Shown here in pieces: positions 34,883-44,256 of a stretch of DNA of 64,000 bases; positions within the stretch are counted from its first letter, which is position 1, and each line of letters begins with the position of its first letter. Both the position numbers and the translations under genes were made by a program. The DNA comes from Bradyrhizobium algeriense (GTDB lineage Bacteria > Pseudomonadota > Alphaproteobacteria > Rhizobiales > Xanthobacteraceae), in contig NZ_PYCN01000002.1 of assembly GCF_003062295.1 (NCBI RefSeq), positions 434,001 to 498,000 on the forward strand. The letters run 5' to 3'. The notes beneath the pieces were generated by a model. The model was given only the letters and a program-made list of their open reading frames with translations. It made no database searches and was not told the DNA's origin.

Positions 34883-36051
34883 CGCGAGAGCCGGTCCCGC
34901 GCCAGCCAGACCACCAGCCCGCCCAAGGCGGCCATGACCGCCATCACGTAATAGATGCCCTGCCCCCAGGTCCCATAGATCGTGCCTGACGCGATCGACG
35001 CGAGGCCGGCGACGATGCCGCCGCAGGCGGTCAGATAGCCTTGCGCGCGCGCCATGACGTGGCCGGGCACGTGATGCAGCATCAATCCCATGATGCCGAC
35101 CTGCGTCAGCCCGAAGCTCAGCGCATGCGCGAGCTGGACGATGGCGAGAACAGCCAGCGGCGGGTCCTGCGCCGTTATCGCCCAGCGTGCGGCCGCGCTC
35201 AGGGCCGCGATCATCACCAGCATCGACGGTTGCAGGCTGAAGCGCGGCGACAGCGCGAACAGCACGATCTCGGCAATCACGCCCAGGACCCACAGAACCG
35301 CAATCGTCAGTCCGTCATATCCCGCCTGTTGCCAGGCAATCGACGCGAAAATGTAATAGGCGGCATGGCTGCCCTGGATCAGCGCCGACGCCACAATGAT
35401 CGCGATAAAACCGCCGTCGCGCAGCAACGCGCCCGCGCTGCCGGTGCCCGGGCGGGCCGTCCGGGTGTCGTCCAGCGGCTGCAGTGCGAGGCTGGCCAGC
35501 GCCCCGAGCGCGGCCGAGCCTGCAATGATCCAGATCAGGTTTCGGGCGGCGATGAGGTCGAGCAGCACCCCGCAGACCAGCGCGCCGAGGACGAAGGCGG
35601 CCGAGCCCCACAGCCGCAACGGTCCGTAGTTGAGGCCATAGCGCTTCACCCCCCGCAACGCATAGGCATCCGTCAGCGGCACCATCGGCGTCCACAGGCA
35701 GCAGGTCAGGGCGTAGATCAGGAACACCAGCACCGGCAGATGCTGGGTGCCCAGGATGAAAAAGCCCAGGGCGGTGGCAAAGGCGGTCACGATTATCGCT
35801 CCGCGCAAGGCCTGACGCCGTTCCGCAAGGCCGGTCACCAGCGGTAGCACCGTAAACCTGGTCACCGGGGGGACGGCTGTGATCAGCCCTATCCAAAACG
35901 CATCAATGCCGACCGCCTTCAACCAGACCGTGAAAAACGGCAGGTGGGTGCCGGTCATGCCGAACAGCGTGCCGTAAAAGAGAGCCACCCGCGTCGCGAA
36001 ACGCCTGGATGCACCTTGAGATGCGATGGGGATTTGTGATTCGCTCTGCAT
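34852..36051 (-). CDS. MFS transporter, HcaT-like
   Basis: From ATG 36051 (MQSESQIPIASQGASRRFATRV) the product is 399 residues; a longer start (36129) would overlap the divergent gene. Twelve hydrophobic segments are visible, beginning VALFYGTLFGMTGTHLPFFTVWLKAVGI, then WIGLITAVPPVTRFTVLPLVTGLAERR, and RYGLNYGPLRLWGSAAFVLGALVCG, the pattern of the 3-phenylpropionate/HcaT-like (MFS_1_like) group. The substrate is unknown. No ribosome site of note precedes either start. It converges on the dipeptide epimerase with a 31-base overlap. Confidence 0.85.
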   Translation of the reverse strand: MQSESQIPIASQGASRRFATRVALFYGTLFGMTGTHLPFFTVWLKAVGIDAFWIGLITAVPPVTRFTVLPLVTGLAERRQALRGAIIVTAFATALGFFILGTQHLPVLVFLIYALTCCLWTPMVPLTDAYALRGVKRYGLNYGPLRLWGSAAFVLGALVCGVLLDLIAARNLIWIIAGSAALGALASLALQPLDDTRTARPGTGSAGALLRDGGFIAIIVASALIQGSHAAYYIFASIAWQQAGYDGLTIAVLWVLGVIAEIVLFALSPRFSLQPSMLVMIAALSAAARWAITAQDPPLAVLAIVQLAHALSFGLTQVGIMGLMLHHVPGHVMARAQGYLTACGGIVAGLASIASGTIYGTWGQGIYYVMAVMAALGGLVVWLARDRLSRQPHKAASGG

Positions 36052-36127
36052 CAATTCAATTGCGATTCGGGCAATATCGTGTTGTCTCGTTATCGCAATG
36101 CGCGCTGATTTGCGCGAAGAGTTTGAC

Positions 36128-37438
36128 ATGGCCGACGAAGCATTCGCCCTTTCGCCGATCTCAGCACGCGCTACGCTGCCGAGAGAGGAGGATTATGCCG
36201 CGATCGCCGAAGCCTTCATGGAGACTTCGCGGGGCCGCTGGTTCCTGACCGAATACGCCAAGCGCAACCGCAACGCCGACACCCGCATGGTGCTGGACGC
36301 GGTGGCGCGGATCGAGCAAAGCCTCACCGCCCAGCGGGAAGAGAACCTTGAGCGGGAGGCAAGCCTCCAGCGGGAGGAAGGCCTTTCGGCGCAGCAGGCC
36401 GCGGAGGCGGTCGCCGCGGCGGCCGCGGCGCAAGAGCGCCTGACCGAGGCGCTCGCCGCCATCCGCAGTTCGGTCGAGGCCGCCGAGGAATCGGCGGTGG
36501 AAGCGCTCGACAGCCTCGCGCTGGAACAGCGGCTAGCGCCGGTCCGCAAGGGCGCACGGGTGCTGCGGGAAATCGCCTGGCGGTTGCGCGAAATCGGCAA
36601 TGACGGGCGGATCTGCGACCTGATCGATTCGCAGGTCACCGTCATCGAAAAGGGCACCGACCAGTTCTCCTCCGAGGAGGCGCGAGCGGCGCTGCGTGCG
36701 GCCTTTGCCGCCCTGCAGGGCCGGCTTGTGGAATTCGGCGACGACGACCGCTCGTTAGCGCCAGCTGCCGAGACCGAAGCGGCGGCGCCCTCCCCGGCCG
36801 CGCCGGAAATGCCCCCGGCGGCCGAGACAGCCGCAGCAGCTTTGGCACAGCAAGCTGCCGAGGCACCGTCCGCTTCGCGGGCCAAGCCCGCCGAGGCCAT
36901 GCTAGCGGCGGTGGAAGCCGTGCTGACGCAAACGGAAACGCCGCCGGCCGCAGCAGCCAAGGAAGCCGCGCTCCAACAAGCCGCGGTCCAGAACGCCGAC
37001 CCCCAAGACGCCGACCTTCAAGACACCGACCTCCAAGACGCTGGCCTCCAAGACGCCGATGCCCAGGACGAGGCGGTCCTCGACATGATCGCGATGGAGA
37101 TGGGCGCGCCGGATCCGATCAGCGACGACGAGATCGCCGAAGCGGTAGCCGAGCAAGTCCGCCTGGCGGAGCCTGCGCCAATAGCTCCCGCGATCATCGC
37201 GAAAGCGCCCGAGCCGGTCGCCGTGCCGGCGCCGCCGCCGGTTCAACGGGTGGTTCAGGTGGTTCAGCCACCCCCGCCGCCCGCCGCCGTACCTGTGCCA
37301 CCTGCGCCTGTGGAAGTGTCACTCGGCTCGACCATCATCGCGAGCGGCATGCTGCGAAAGCCCGTCACCGCGGCCAACGACCCGTTGGCACCGATCCGGC
37401 GCATGAGCCAGGCCGAGAAGATCGCGTTCTTTTCGTAA
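36128..37438 (+). CDS. Unknown coiled-coil protein with 15-bp tandem repeat
   Basis: From ATG 36128 (MADEAFALSPISARATLP) the product is 436 residues. No family is recognised. Residues 20-50 (AIAEAFMETSRGRWFLTEYAKRNR) look like a folded cap; 60-145 is a charged coiled coil rich in Glu, Gln and Ala; 150-200 contains ARVLREIAWRLREIGNDGRICDLIDSQV, the most protein-like motif. Residues 288-317 repeat a QDADL-type pentapeptide six times. The last 60 residues are Pro/Val-rich and end RRMSQAEKIAFFS. No signal peptide or membrane helix is seen, so probably cytoplasmic. Divergent from the MFS gene. Confidence 0.6.
   Translation: MADEAFALSPISARATLPREEDYAAIAEAFMETSRGRWFLTEYAKRNRNADTRMVLDAVARIEQSLTAQREENLEREASLQREEGLSAQQAAEAVAAAAAAQERLTEALAAIRSSVEAAEESAVEALDSLALEQRLAPVRKGARVLREIAWRLREIGNDGRICDLIDSQVTVIEKGTDQFSSEEARAALRAAFAALQGRLVEFGDDDRSLAPAAETEAAAPSPAAPEMPPAAETAAAALAQQAAEAPSASRAKPAEAMLAAVEAVLTQTETPPAAAAKEAALQQAAVQNADPQDADLQDTDLQDAGLQDADAQDEAVLDMIAMEMGAPDPISDDEIAEAVAEQVRLAEPAPIAPAIIAKAPEPVAVPAPPPVQRVVQVVQPPPPPAAVPVPPAPVEVSLGSTIIASGMLRKPVTAANDPLAPIRRMSQAEKIAFFS
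36989..37078 (+). repeat. Six 15-bp tandem repeats in the coding sequence
   Basis: Units follow CAAGACGCCGACCTC and encode Q-[D/N]-A-D-[L/P]. The unit length keeps the frame, so copy number could vary between strains without breaking the gene. Confidence 0.85.
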
Positions 37439-37488
37439 AAGGCCCCCTGCTTGTAAAAGACCCTCTGCTTGTAAAAGACCCTGTGCGT
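37435..37488. repeat. Three 18-bp tandem repeats spanning a stop codon
   Basis: Units GTAAAAGRCCCYCTGCTT start at 37435, 37453 and 37471. The stop codon of the upstream gene is in the first unit. Copies two and three differ at a few bases. Confidence 0.8.
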
Positions 37489-37623
37489 CGCCGCTCGAAG
37501 CGCTCCGGGCTCCACGACGCGTTCGCAGCATTTTGTTGCATCTGCGAATAGTTCGCTTTCCGGTTGCTTCACACCTTCGCCGACGTCAAGCTGGCGCGAT
37601 TGTCTTCGCAAGCGGAGATCGCC

Positions 37624-38592
37624 GTGAAAACCAGGATCATCGTCAATCCGATGGCGAACAAGGGCGGTTGCGGCAAGCGCTGGCCGCAGATTCGCGCCGG
37701 ACTCGAAAAGCACCTCGGCCCGATCGATGACGACGACATCACGATGACCCGCGCGCCCAATCACGCGACGAAGCTGGCGCGAGAAGCGGTCGATGCCGGT
37801 TGCCGGCGCCTGATCTCCGTCGGCGGCGACGGCACCTTCAGCGAGGTGATGAATGGCGTGATCTCGGACGACCGGCCGATCGCGCCCGACCTCGTGCTGG
37901 CGCAACTGCCGGGCGGCACTTCGAACGAACTCTCCCGTTCCTTCGGCCAGCTCTCGCTCGACGAGGCCAGCAAGGCCATAGCCATGGGCCACACGCGCGA
38001 CATCGATGTATTCCGCGCCGACGCCAAGGGCTATGCGGGCGGCCAGGTGACGCGCTACGGCTTCGTGCTCGCTATCGTCGGCGCCGCCGCCACGATTTCC
38101 TGGCGGGCGCAACGCGTGCCGCTCCTGAAGCGGCTCGGCCCGATCAGCTACGTGCTGATGACGGCGTTCACATCGCTGACTTACAACCCCCGCAACTATC
38201 GCATCAGGATCGACGACGAAGCCGAGCAGAGCCTGCCGATGTGGTCGCTGATGCTGTGCAGCTTCGACGGCGCGGGCGAAGGCCTGATGCTCGCGCCCGG
38301 TGCCGACCCCGGCGACCGCAAGCTCGACCTGATCCTGGTCGGCGACATCGGACATTGGGAAACCCTGACCAGGATCGTCCCCAACCTCGGCGATGGCAGT
38401 TATCTCGCGCACCCGAAGGTGTCGCGGAGCCACGCGACGCGGGTCACCATCGACAGCGATCGCATGGTCCGTGCCGACGTCGACGGCGAAAGCATCGGAC
38501 AATTGCCGATGTCGGTCACGGTGCTGCCGTTCCACCTCAAGGTAGCGGTCCACAATCGAACCTGGCCCGAACTCGCTTCGTCCTCGAAGTAG
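37624..38592 (+). CDS. YegS/DagK-type lipid kinase
   Basis: GTG 37624 with GGAG 6 bases upstream gives 322 residues. The diacylglycerol kinase catalytic domain is plain: an N-terminal RIIVNPMANKGG, then the nucleotide-binding loop GGDGTFSEVMNG (residues 67-78) and LPGGTSNELSRSFG. The C-terminal half is the beta-sandwich with LMLCSFDGAGEGLMLAPGADPGDRKLDLILVG. Expected to phosphorylate diacylglycerol or a related lipid with ATP at the membrane face. Convergent with the amidohydrolase (3-base gap). Confidence 0.9.
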   Translation: MKTRIIVNPMANKGGCGKRWPQIRAGLEKHLGPIDDDDITMTRAPNHATKLAREAVDAGCRRLISVGGDGTFSEVMNGVISDDRPIAPDLVLAQLPGGTSNELSRSFGQLSLDEASKAIAMGHTRDIDVFRADAKGYAGGQVTRYGFVLAIVGAAATISWRAQRVPLLKRLGPISYVLMTAFTSLTYNPRNYRIRIDDEAEQSLPMWSLMLCSFDGAGEGLMLAPGADPGDRKLDLILVGDIGHWETLTRIVPNLGDGSYLAHPKVSRSHATRVTIDSDRMVRADVDGESIGQLPMSVTVLPFHLKVAVHNRTWPELASSSK

Positions 38593-38595
38593 CGC

Positions 38596-39990
38596 TCACC
38601 GCGACGCCCGATCTGGTTTGGCCTTGTCACCCCCGACGAGGTTCTTGTGAATCTTCCCGTCTTTCATGATGACGAGGAAATTCCTTGCTGGATCCTCTAT
38701 CAGTTTAATGTTGTCGAGTGGATTGCCGTCCACCAGCAGCAGGTCAGCCAGTGCCCCTTCCTCCACCACGCCAAGCTTTCCCGGATAGGGATTGCGCTTA
38801 CCGGATAGTGCCAGCAATTCGCCGTTCGTTCCGGTCGCCATGGCGAGTGCTTCCCCGGGCGTGTACCAACGGACAAGCGAGGCCAGAATTGCCCCCTGGC
38901 GCTGGGCCAGCGCGGGGGCGAACAGAACATCGGTGCCCCACGCCGTCTTGAGCTTGTACTTCTTCGCAAACTCGTATGCCTTGCCTATGCCCGGCCAGAC
39001 CTCATCCGCCTTGGCTCGTTCGACTGAACCCTCGCGAAGGTTTTGCCTCATCTCCTCGGGGAGCGGCTGCAAGCTCAGCCAAACGCCCTTCTCGGCGATC
39101 AGCTTGGCAGTCGCGTCGTCCATCAGAAAGCCGTGCTCGATACACTTCACGCCGGCGGCAATAGCCCGCTGGGTTGCAGCCGGCGTAAAGGCATGCGCAA
39201 CGACGTATGTGCCCCAATTCTCGGCCGCTTCGACCGCGGCTCGCAATTCGGGCTCGGTGAAGGTGACGGCGTCGATCGGACTGAAGGGCGATGACACCCC
39301 GCCGCCCGCCGTCAACTTGATCTGGGACGCCCCCTGCATGAGCTGCTCGCGCACGCGCACGCGCACCTCGTCGGGACTATCCGCGACCATGGCGCCGCCG
39401 ACCTGCTCCATGCGGGCGAGCATGCCGCCGATCGTTCTTGGCAGCTCGGAACGCTGCCGGAAGTCGCCATGGCCGCTGGTGACCGTGATCATGGCGCCGG
39501 ACGGGTAGATGCGAGGACCGGGGACGAGGCCATCATCAATGGCTTGCTTGAGCCCAAAGCTCGGCCCGCCCACGTCGCGAACAGTGGTGAAGCCCCGCAT
39601 GAGCGTGTCCGTCGCTTCCGCAGCCGCAAGAAGATTGTTGTAGCCGACGTCGCCCGCTATGGCGGCAGCCGGCGTTGGGCGGATCAACATCGCGTGCCAA
39701 TGCGCGTCGATCAGGCCGGGCATCAGCACGCGTCCTCCGCCCTCGATGACGACCGTTTGCGCGGCGTCCGCCGTGATCGCTGCGGGCGAGATTTTCGCGA
39801 TCTTGTTGTCCCTGACCAGGACATTGGACGAGGCTGAAAGCGTGCCGCTCCTGCCGTCGAAGATGCGTACGTTTTGAAACAGGACCGCCGCGCCTTGCTG
39901 GGCTTGCGCAGGGAGCAGTGCCGCGGTGAGATTTAAGGCCGCGGCGACTGCCAGGATTTTGACGACTCCGGACCATTCGCTTAAGGGCAC
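38596..39990 (-). CDS. Exported amidohydrolase-family enzyme (prolidase/imidazolonepropionase-like)
   Basis: GTG 39990 with GGAGGGAGG 7 bases upstream gives 464 residues; the longer frame to 40032 lacks a site. A signal peptide (VVKILAVAAALNLTAALLPAQAQ) is present. The metal-dependent TIM barrel shows as VLMPGLIDAHWHAML (first two His, H-W-H), IKLTAGGG (position of the bridging Lys), VVAHAFTPAA and CIEHGFL (His ligands), and TDVLFAPALAQRQGA near the Asp. It belongs with dipeptidases, Xaa-Pro hydrolases and related pesticide-hydrolysing enzymes. Likely periplasmic. Confidence 0.87.
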   Translation of the reverse strand: MPLSEWSGVVKILAVAAALNLTAALLPAQAQQGAAVLFQNVRIFDGRSGTLSASSNVLVRDNKIAKISPAAITADAAQTVVIEGGGRVLMPGLIDAHWHAMLIRPTPAAAIAGDVGYNNLLAAAEATDTLMRGFTTVRDVGGPSFGLKQAIDDGLVPGPRIYPSGAMITVTSGHGDFRQRSELPRTIGGMLARMEQVGGAMVADSPDEVRVRVREQLMQGASQIKLTAGGGVSSPFSPIDAVTFTEPELRAAVEAAENWGTYVVAHAFTPAATQRAIAAGVKCIEHGFLMDDATAKLIAEKGVWLSLQPLPEEMRQNLREGSVERAKADEVWPGIGKAYEFAKKYKLKTAWGTDVLFAPALAQRQGAILASLVRWYTPGEALAMATGTNGELLALSGKRNPYPGKLGVVEEGALADLLLVDGNPLDNIKLIEDPARNFLVIMKDGKIHKNLVGGDKAKPDRASR

Positions 39991-40044
39991 GTAACACCTC
40001 CCTCCAAGTACGCACGGCTGGGCACGAAGCAACTACATCCACCG

Positions 40045-40617
40045 CTAGGCGCTGCTCGCTGTCCTCGTCGTCGGCAGCCACGCGTAAGAAAGCCACCCGA
40101 TCCCGTGGGATATCAGGTCGACGCCGAGCACGAATCCAAGGACCCACAATCCCGTCATCGGGAATCCCGTCACGATCACGAGACCGGCCAAGACGCCGAA
40201 TATTCCCGAAAGTAGCATGATCCAGCCCGCCTGTCGCCAGTGGCTGATGCCGAGCAGGATGCGAACGAAACCCGAAATCAGCAGCACCATGCCGAGGATG
40301 TAGGTGAGGATCAGCGCGCTGGCGACCGGCTGGCCCACCAGTACGATGCCGAATGCCATGTACAGGATTCCGAGAAGCACCTGCCAGACGAACCCTCCCC
40401 ATCCCTTGGTCCAGAAGGCGTGGATGATCTCGAAGGCGCCCGCGATGATGGCGACCCAGCCGATGAAGACGGTGCTGATAAGGGTGACGAGCATGATGTC
40501 GCCGAGAACCAGGATTCCGGCTCCGATCATCACGAGCCCAAGCAGCACACAAATCCAGAACGGCGGCGCCGGCAGACTACCGGCGCCCATGCGCGAACTG
40601 CTGTCATATGTCGTCAT
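40045..40617 (-). CDS. HdeD-family membrane protein (DUF308)
   Basis: A 190-residue protein with six short helices, GAGGAG upstream of its ATG. The DUF308 pattern of repeated helix pairs is visible: ICVLLGLVMIGAGILVLGDIMLVTLISTVFIGWVAIIAGAFEIIHAF, then WGGFVWQVLLGILYMAFGIVLVGQPVASALILTYILGMVLLISGFVRILLGISHW, and LLSGIFGVLAGLVIVTGFPMTGLWVLGFVLGVDLISHGIGW. HdeD proteins take part in acid or stress resistance in some bacteria. It follows the amidohydrolase in the same direction but is 54 bases from it. Confidence 0.9.
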   Translation of the reverse strand: MTTYDSSSRMGAGSLPAPPFWICVLLGLVMIGAGILVLGDIMLVTLISTVFIGWVAIIAGAFEIIHAFWTKGWGGFVWQVLLGILYMAFGIVLVGQPVASALILTYILGMVLLISGFVRILLGISHWRQAGWIMLLSGIFGVLAGLVIVTGFPMTGLWVLGFVLGVDLISHGIGWLSYAWLPTTRTASSA

Positions 40618-40658
40618 GTCATTCTCCTCACCTCAGGCCTCACCGACCTCTAGTTCCG

Positions 40659-40964
40659 CTATTTCCATCGCCAGCCACACTGGCGACGGCCGCGATGCCA
40701 CCAGCAGACCCAACGGCGACGACGACGATGGCGGCGATGCCTATGAGGGGGAGGCCGCGATGGCCGCGTGGGCGGCCGTCCAGGCGGCCGCGTGCCAGGG
40801 CCTTGAGTCTCCAGCTTGAATTCTCCAGCGTGCTTTCCGGGATCTTTCTGCATCGCGAGCGGTATCGCCTCGGCTACATCAGGTAGCAGGCTTGCGCCCA
40901 GGCCGACGGTCACGGCACCACACATCAGGGTCCGGAGCGCAGTGCGACGGTCGATTGCATCCAT
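40659..40964 (-). CDS. Small exported Arg/Pro/His-rich protein
   Basis: The ATG has GAAGGAGAAC 6 bases upstream. The 101-residue product starts with a twin-arginine-like signal peptide (RRTALRTLMCGAVTVGLGASLLPDVAEA). The mature part is rich in Pro, His and Arg (PPGRPPTRPSRPPPHRH) and ends in a Trp/Cys-rich basic segment (RRWVCWWHRGRRQCGW). I know no family name. The composition suggests binding to a polyanion, a metal or the outer surface, but this is a guess. Lies between the HdeD and DHA2 genes, all on the minus strand. Confidence 0.65.
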   Translation of the reverse strand: MDAIDRRTALRTLMCGAVTVGLGASLLPDVAEAIPLAMQKDPGKHAGEFKLETQGPGTRPPGRPPTRPSRPPPHRHRRHRRRRRWVCWWHRGRRQCGWRWK

Positions 40965-41010
40965 TGTTGTTCTCCTTCTTGGGACGCCCCCTTCCCCGCA
41001 TGCTCACAGA

Positions 41011-42660
41011 TCAGCCCGACCTCAATCGGCTACCCGGCGCATCGCTCGGAATCTCACCCGGCAGGTAGTTCGGTAGCCGGCCTGCCGGAATAATTGCCAG
41101 CAGCGCAAGGCCGGCCATGATCAGAAGCCCGATCTTCAGCGCGCGCAGCCGCGCCTCGGTGTTCACGCGCACGGCTTCCTCGACCTGCTGCGGCGCGGCG
41201 GTCGTGCCTTCCATCACGCTGCGCAACCGGTCGTTGCTGACGAACGTGATGTTGTTGAGATCGACCTGGCTCTGGATTTCCTTTGGCAGCACCGGGTTCG
41301 CCGCGATGCTGGTCAGCGCGATCGAGCTCAGCAGGCCGACGAGAAGCGCACCTGCCAGCGCCGTTCCGACCGCCGCGGCAAGATTTTGCGTGGTACCGCG
41401 CAGTGAACCGACGTCGCCCGCCAGTTCCTTGGGCGAGGCCGTGACCAGGATGTTGAACAGCAGCGTCACCAGCGAACCCTGGCCGATGCCGAACAGAACC
41501 AGGCCGAGAATCACGGGGACCTCGCTCCAGTCGTTACGCACGACAAAGGCGAGCCACACCAGGCCGATGGTGCACAGCATGAAGCCATAGCGGCCGATCT
41601 GCCGCGGCGTCAGCCGGTCATAGATGTTGACGATCAGCATCGCCGTGAAGAACACCGTCAGATTGAACGGCATCATCGCAATCGCGGTCGCCAGCGGCGA
41701 ACGGCCCTGGACGATCTGGATATACAGCGGCACCGAGAAATTCAGCGCCGCCTCCAGCGCGACCACGGCAAACAGCGCGTAGACCGCACTGCGCTCTTCC
41801 GGCGAGTCGATCACCTGAAGCGCCAGCAGCGGCGTCTTCCCCGCCGCTTGCCGCCGGTGCGTCCACGTCAGGAACGCCTGCCCAAGCACGACACCGAGAA
41901 TGATCATGACCGGCGCCGGCGAAAGGCCGAGCAGATCAAACGGCGCATTGGCGGTCGCCAGCGCAAGACCCCAGCCGTTCAGGTTGTTGAAACCGAAACT
42001 GATGAGGATGATGGCAGAGGCGGCCAGCACGACACCGAAGATATCGATCTGCACGTCGGGGCGGCCGTAATCGCGCTTGAGACGGAAACTCAACAGGAAG
42101 ACAATGGCGGAAACCGCGATCAGGATTCCGAACGCCGGGCGCCAGCCGATATAGGTGCCGAGCACGCCGCCGATGATGAACGCCAGCACGCCGGCCGCCG
42201 CACGTGCGGAGCCGAGCGCGCCGACGGCCGTCGCCTGCTGCCGCCCCGTATAGTTCTCGGCGATCAGCGCCACCAGCGATGGCACGATGACCGCCCCCGC
42301 CGCGCCGCAAAGCGCCTGCGCAACGATCATCAGCGTTGCCGTAGGACTGAAGGTCATCAATATCTGCGATGCGCAGAACAGGACGACGGCAAAACGAAAA
42401 ACCTGCAGCGCGCCGAACCGTTGCGCTAGCTTGGCGCCGAGCATGACGAAGCCGGCCACCAGCATCGAATAGGCCACGATGCCGGTGGCGACCGTGGTCG
42501 GCGCCACCCCGAAACTCTTGACCATCCCGCCGAGCGCGACCGGCAGCGAGGCGACGTTAAAGGACATGATCATCTGGCCGAGCGCGATCGCAATCATCGG
42601 CACCCACGACTCCCTCGCTCGTTCCCGGATTGCTCCGATCGGTATCGAGTGCGTCGCCAT
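41011..42660 (-). CDS. MFS transporter, 14-helix DHA2/EmrB type
   Basis: ATG 42660 has GGGAGGA 5 bases upstream; 549 residues. The N-terminal part has IALGQMIMSFNVASLPVALGGMVKSFGVAP, then GIVAYSMLVAGFVMLGAKLAQRFGALQVFRF (motif A region), and the later LCGAAGAVIVPSLVALIAENYTGRQQATAVGALGSARAAAGVLAFIIGGVLGTYIGWRPAFGI fits motifs B and C of proton antiporters. Long hydrophobic runs give about 14 helices. Its C-terminal loop (QVEEAVRVNTEARLRALKIG) is helical. Likely drug or metabolite export; substrate unknown. Follows the glutaminase in the same direction. Confidence 0.87.
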   Translation of the reverse strand: MATHSIPIGAIRERARESWVPMIAIALGQMIMSFNVASLPVALGGMVKSFGVAPTTVATGIVAYSMLVAGFVMLGAKLAQRFGALQVFRFAVVLFCASQILMTFSPTATLMIVAQALCGAAGAVIVPSLVALIAENYTGRQQATAVGALGSARAAAGVLAFIIGGVLGTYIGWRPAFGILIAVSAIVFLLSFRLKRDYGRPDVQIDIFGVVLAASAIILISFGFNNLNGWGLALATANAPFDLLGLSPAPVMIILGVVLGQAFLTWTHRRQAAGKTPLLALQVIDSPEERSAVYALFAVVALEAALNFSVPLYIQIVQGRSPLATAIAMMPFNLTVFFTAMLIVNIYDRLTPRQIGRYGFMLCTIGLVWLAFVVRNDWSEVPVILGLVLFGIGQGSLVTLLFNILVTASPKELAGDVGSLRGTTQNLAAAVGTALAGALLVGLLSSIALTSIAANPVLPKEIQSQVDLNNITFVSNDRLRSVMEGTTAAPQQVEEAVRVNTEARLRALKIGLLIMAGLALLAIIPAGRLPNYLPGEIPSDAPGSRLRSG

Positions 42661-42734
42661 GGCGTCCTCCCGAGTTGCTCGGCTTTTGGATCGACCGAGC
42701 CACAGGCTCGATCAAGCCGCTCTTTGCATCTGCA

Positions 42735-43733
42735 TCAGTTTTCCGGTTGCGACACGAACAAATCCATTCCCAGCCGCTGCGACAGGAATTTCGCCGCCAG
42801 TTGTCCCTTCACGCTGTTGCCGGCCGCATCGAGCGGCGGCGCGAAAGTGCCGAAGCCGCCCTTGCCCGGAGAAACCGCGACGATGCCGCCGCCGATCCCG
42901 CTCTTGCCGGGCAGGCCGATGTCGTAAAGCCAGTCGCCCGAGGTCTCGTACAATCCCGCGGTAATCATTGCGGTGAGCGCATAGTGGCAAACCGAAGCTT
43001 CAACCACGCGCTGCCGGGTAACGGGATTGACGCCACCGTCCGCCAGTGTCGCCCCCATCACCGCCAGATCTCTGGCGCTTACATTCAGCGAGCACTGCCT
43101 GGTGTAGAGATCGGTCGCCTGCTTGGGGTCACAATAGATGCGGTCGTAGCTCTGCAGCAGCCGGGCGATACTGCGGTTGCGGTAGTTCGTTTGCGACGCC
43201 GAGGCGTAAACCTCCTCATTGAGCGCGAGCTTGCGACCAGCAAAGCGCGACAGCCCGTCGTGAATGAATTGCCATTGACCTTCCGCTGTCAGGCCCGGCA
43301 CAAGACTCGTGGTCGCGATCGCACCCGCATTCACCATCGGATTGGTCCGGCCAGCGCCCTGCTCGACGGCGGCGAGCGAGTTGAACGGCAATCCTGTGGC
43401 GTTCGCGCCCAGTCTTGCGCGCGCCTCCTCGGGGCCGACCGTCTCGCAAACCAGCGCGAACACGAACGGTTTCGACACGCTCATGATCGAGAATTTGAAC
43501 TCGGTGTCTCCGGCCTCATAGATGCGGCCGCTGGTGCCGGCCACACAGATCCCGAACAGTTCCCTCGGAACCCTGGCAAGCGCCGGATAGACTTGTGAAT
43601 TGCGCCCTTCGGCATTCGACTTGAAACGCCGGTGGGCATCGGACACCAGCCTCTGTACTATCTCGGGCTCGGGCAGATGTCCCGTCGAGACGTATGGCCG
43701 CTCTGCTTGTACCGCGGTCGAAGGAAAGTCCAT
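42735..43733 (-). CDS. glsA: Glutaminase
   Basis: A 332-residue enzyme of the serine-dependent beta-lactamase-like glutaminase family. The nucleophile motif is S85-V-S-K88 in FKFSIMSVSKPFVFAL; further family blocks are GLPFNSLAAVEQGAGRTNPMVNAGAIATTSL, the Tyr/Asn motif YASASQTNYRNRSIARLL, LNVSARDLAVMGATLADGGVNPVTRQRVV, and GIGGGIVAVSPGKGGFGTFAPPLDAAGNSVKG near the end. It converts glutamine to glutamate and ammonia in the cytoplasm. GGGAGGGG lies just upstream of the ATG. The length matches other bacterial glutaminases. A DHA2 transporter follows on the same strand, 74 bases on. Confidence 0.95.
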   Translation of the reverse strand: MDFPSTAVQAERPYVSTGHLPEPEIVQRLVSDAHRRFKSNAEGRNSQVYPALARVPRELFGICVAGTSGRIYEAGDTEFKFSIMSVSKPFVFALVCETVGPEEARARLGANATGLPFNSLAAVEQGAGRTNPMVNAGAIATTSLVPGLTAEGQWQFIHDGLSRFAGRKLALNEEVYASASQTNYRNRSIARLLQSYDRIYCDPKQATDLYTRQCSLNVSARDLAVMGATLADGGVNPVTRQRVVEASVCHYALTAMITAGLYETSGDWLYDIGLPGKSGIGGGIVAVSPGKGGFGTFAPPLDAAGNSVKGQLAAKFLSQRLGMDLFVSQPEN

Positions 43734-44256
43734 TGGACCCCTCCCGGCGGCTGAAGCGATCTACCTGAAGATCGCCGAGCCGTTCAGCAACACGGATTGC
43801 GCGCTGAAAAGCGGCCTCCATCGACCGCTTCAGCTTTTTGTGACCTGCAATGAGCGTAGTGTTCAGGGGTGCATCGAGTCAATCGCACAACCTTAAAGTA
43901 GGTTTGCGGCGAGTGTGTTCCGCTACAAAATTTTGTGACAAATCGCGCGACACTGACGGTGATGTCATCGACAAACCTCAGCGAATTAGCAACCAATTTG
44001 ACCGAGCGCTGTCATGGTTTGATGAGCGCGATCAGCGAACCGTGATCCGTTCGCCCGCAGGTTGTGATAGCGTGGGGCTTGTGCCGCACGGCTACCGAGC
44101 GACCCGCAACGCGCCGCTGATAAACGGCTCTGCGGGATCATCCTCGCCGCCGGCGGACTTGCCGGCAGCGGCGCTGCGCGGCGGAAGGAGCGTTGATCCG
44201 TCAACGCCCCGTTCGGCCTGCAGCAGGTCCATCACATCAAGCTGGAGGACACGGAG
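43734..44256. other. Intergenic region between the glutaminase and DUF1269 genes
   Basis: 523 bases with no supported gene. It includes a purine-poor AT-rich stretch (43930-44010) where divergent promoters could sit, and the strong GGAGG before the 44257 ATG. No repeat or named operator seen. Confidence 0.35.

Noticed and set aside
40653..40680. GGAAC upstream of the HdeD gene as an EcfG promoter
   Set aside because: No GTT lies 16-17 bases downstream.
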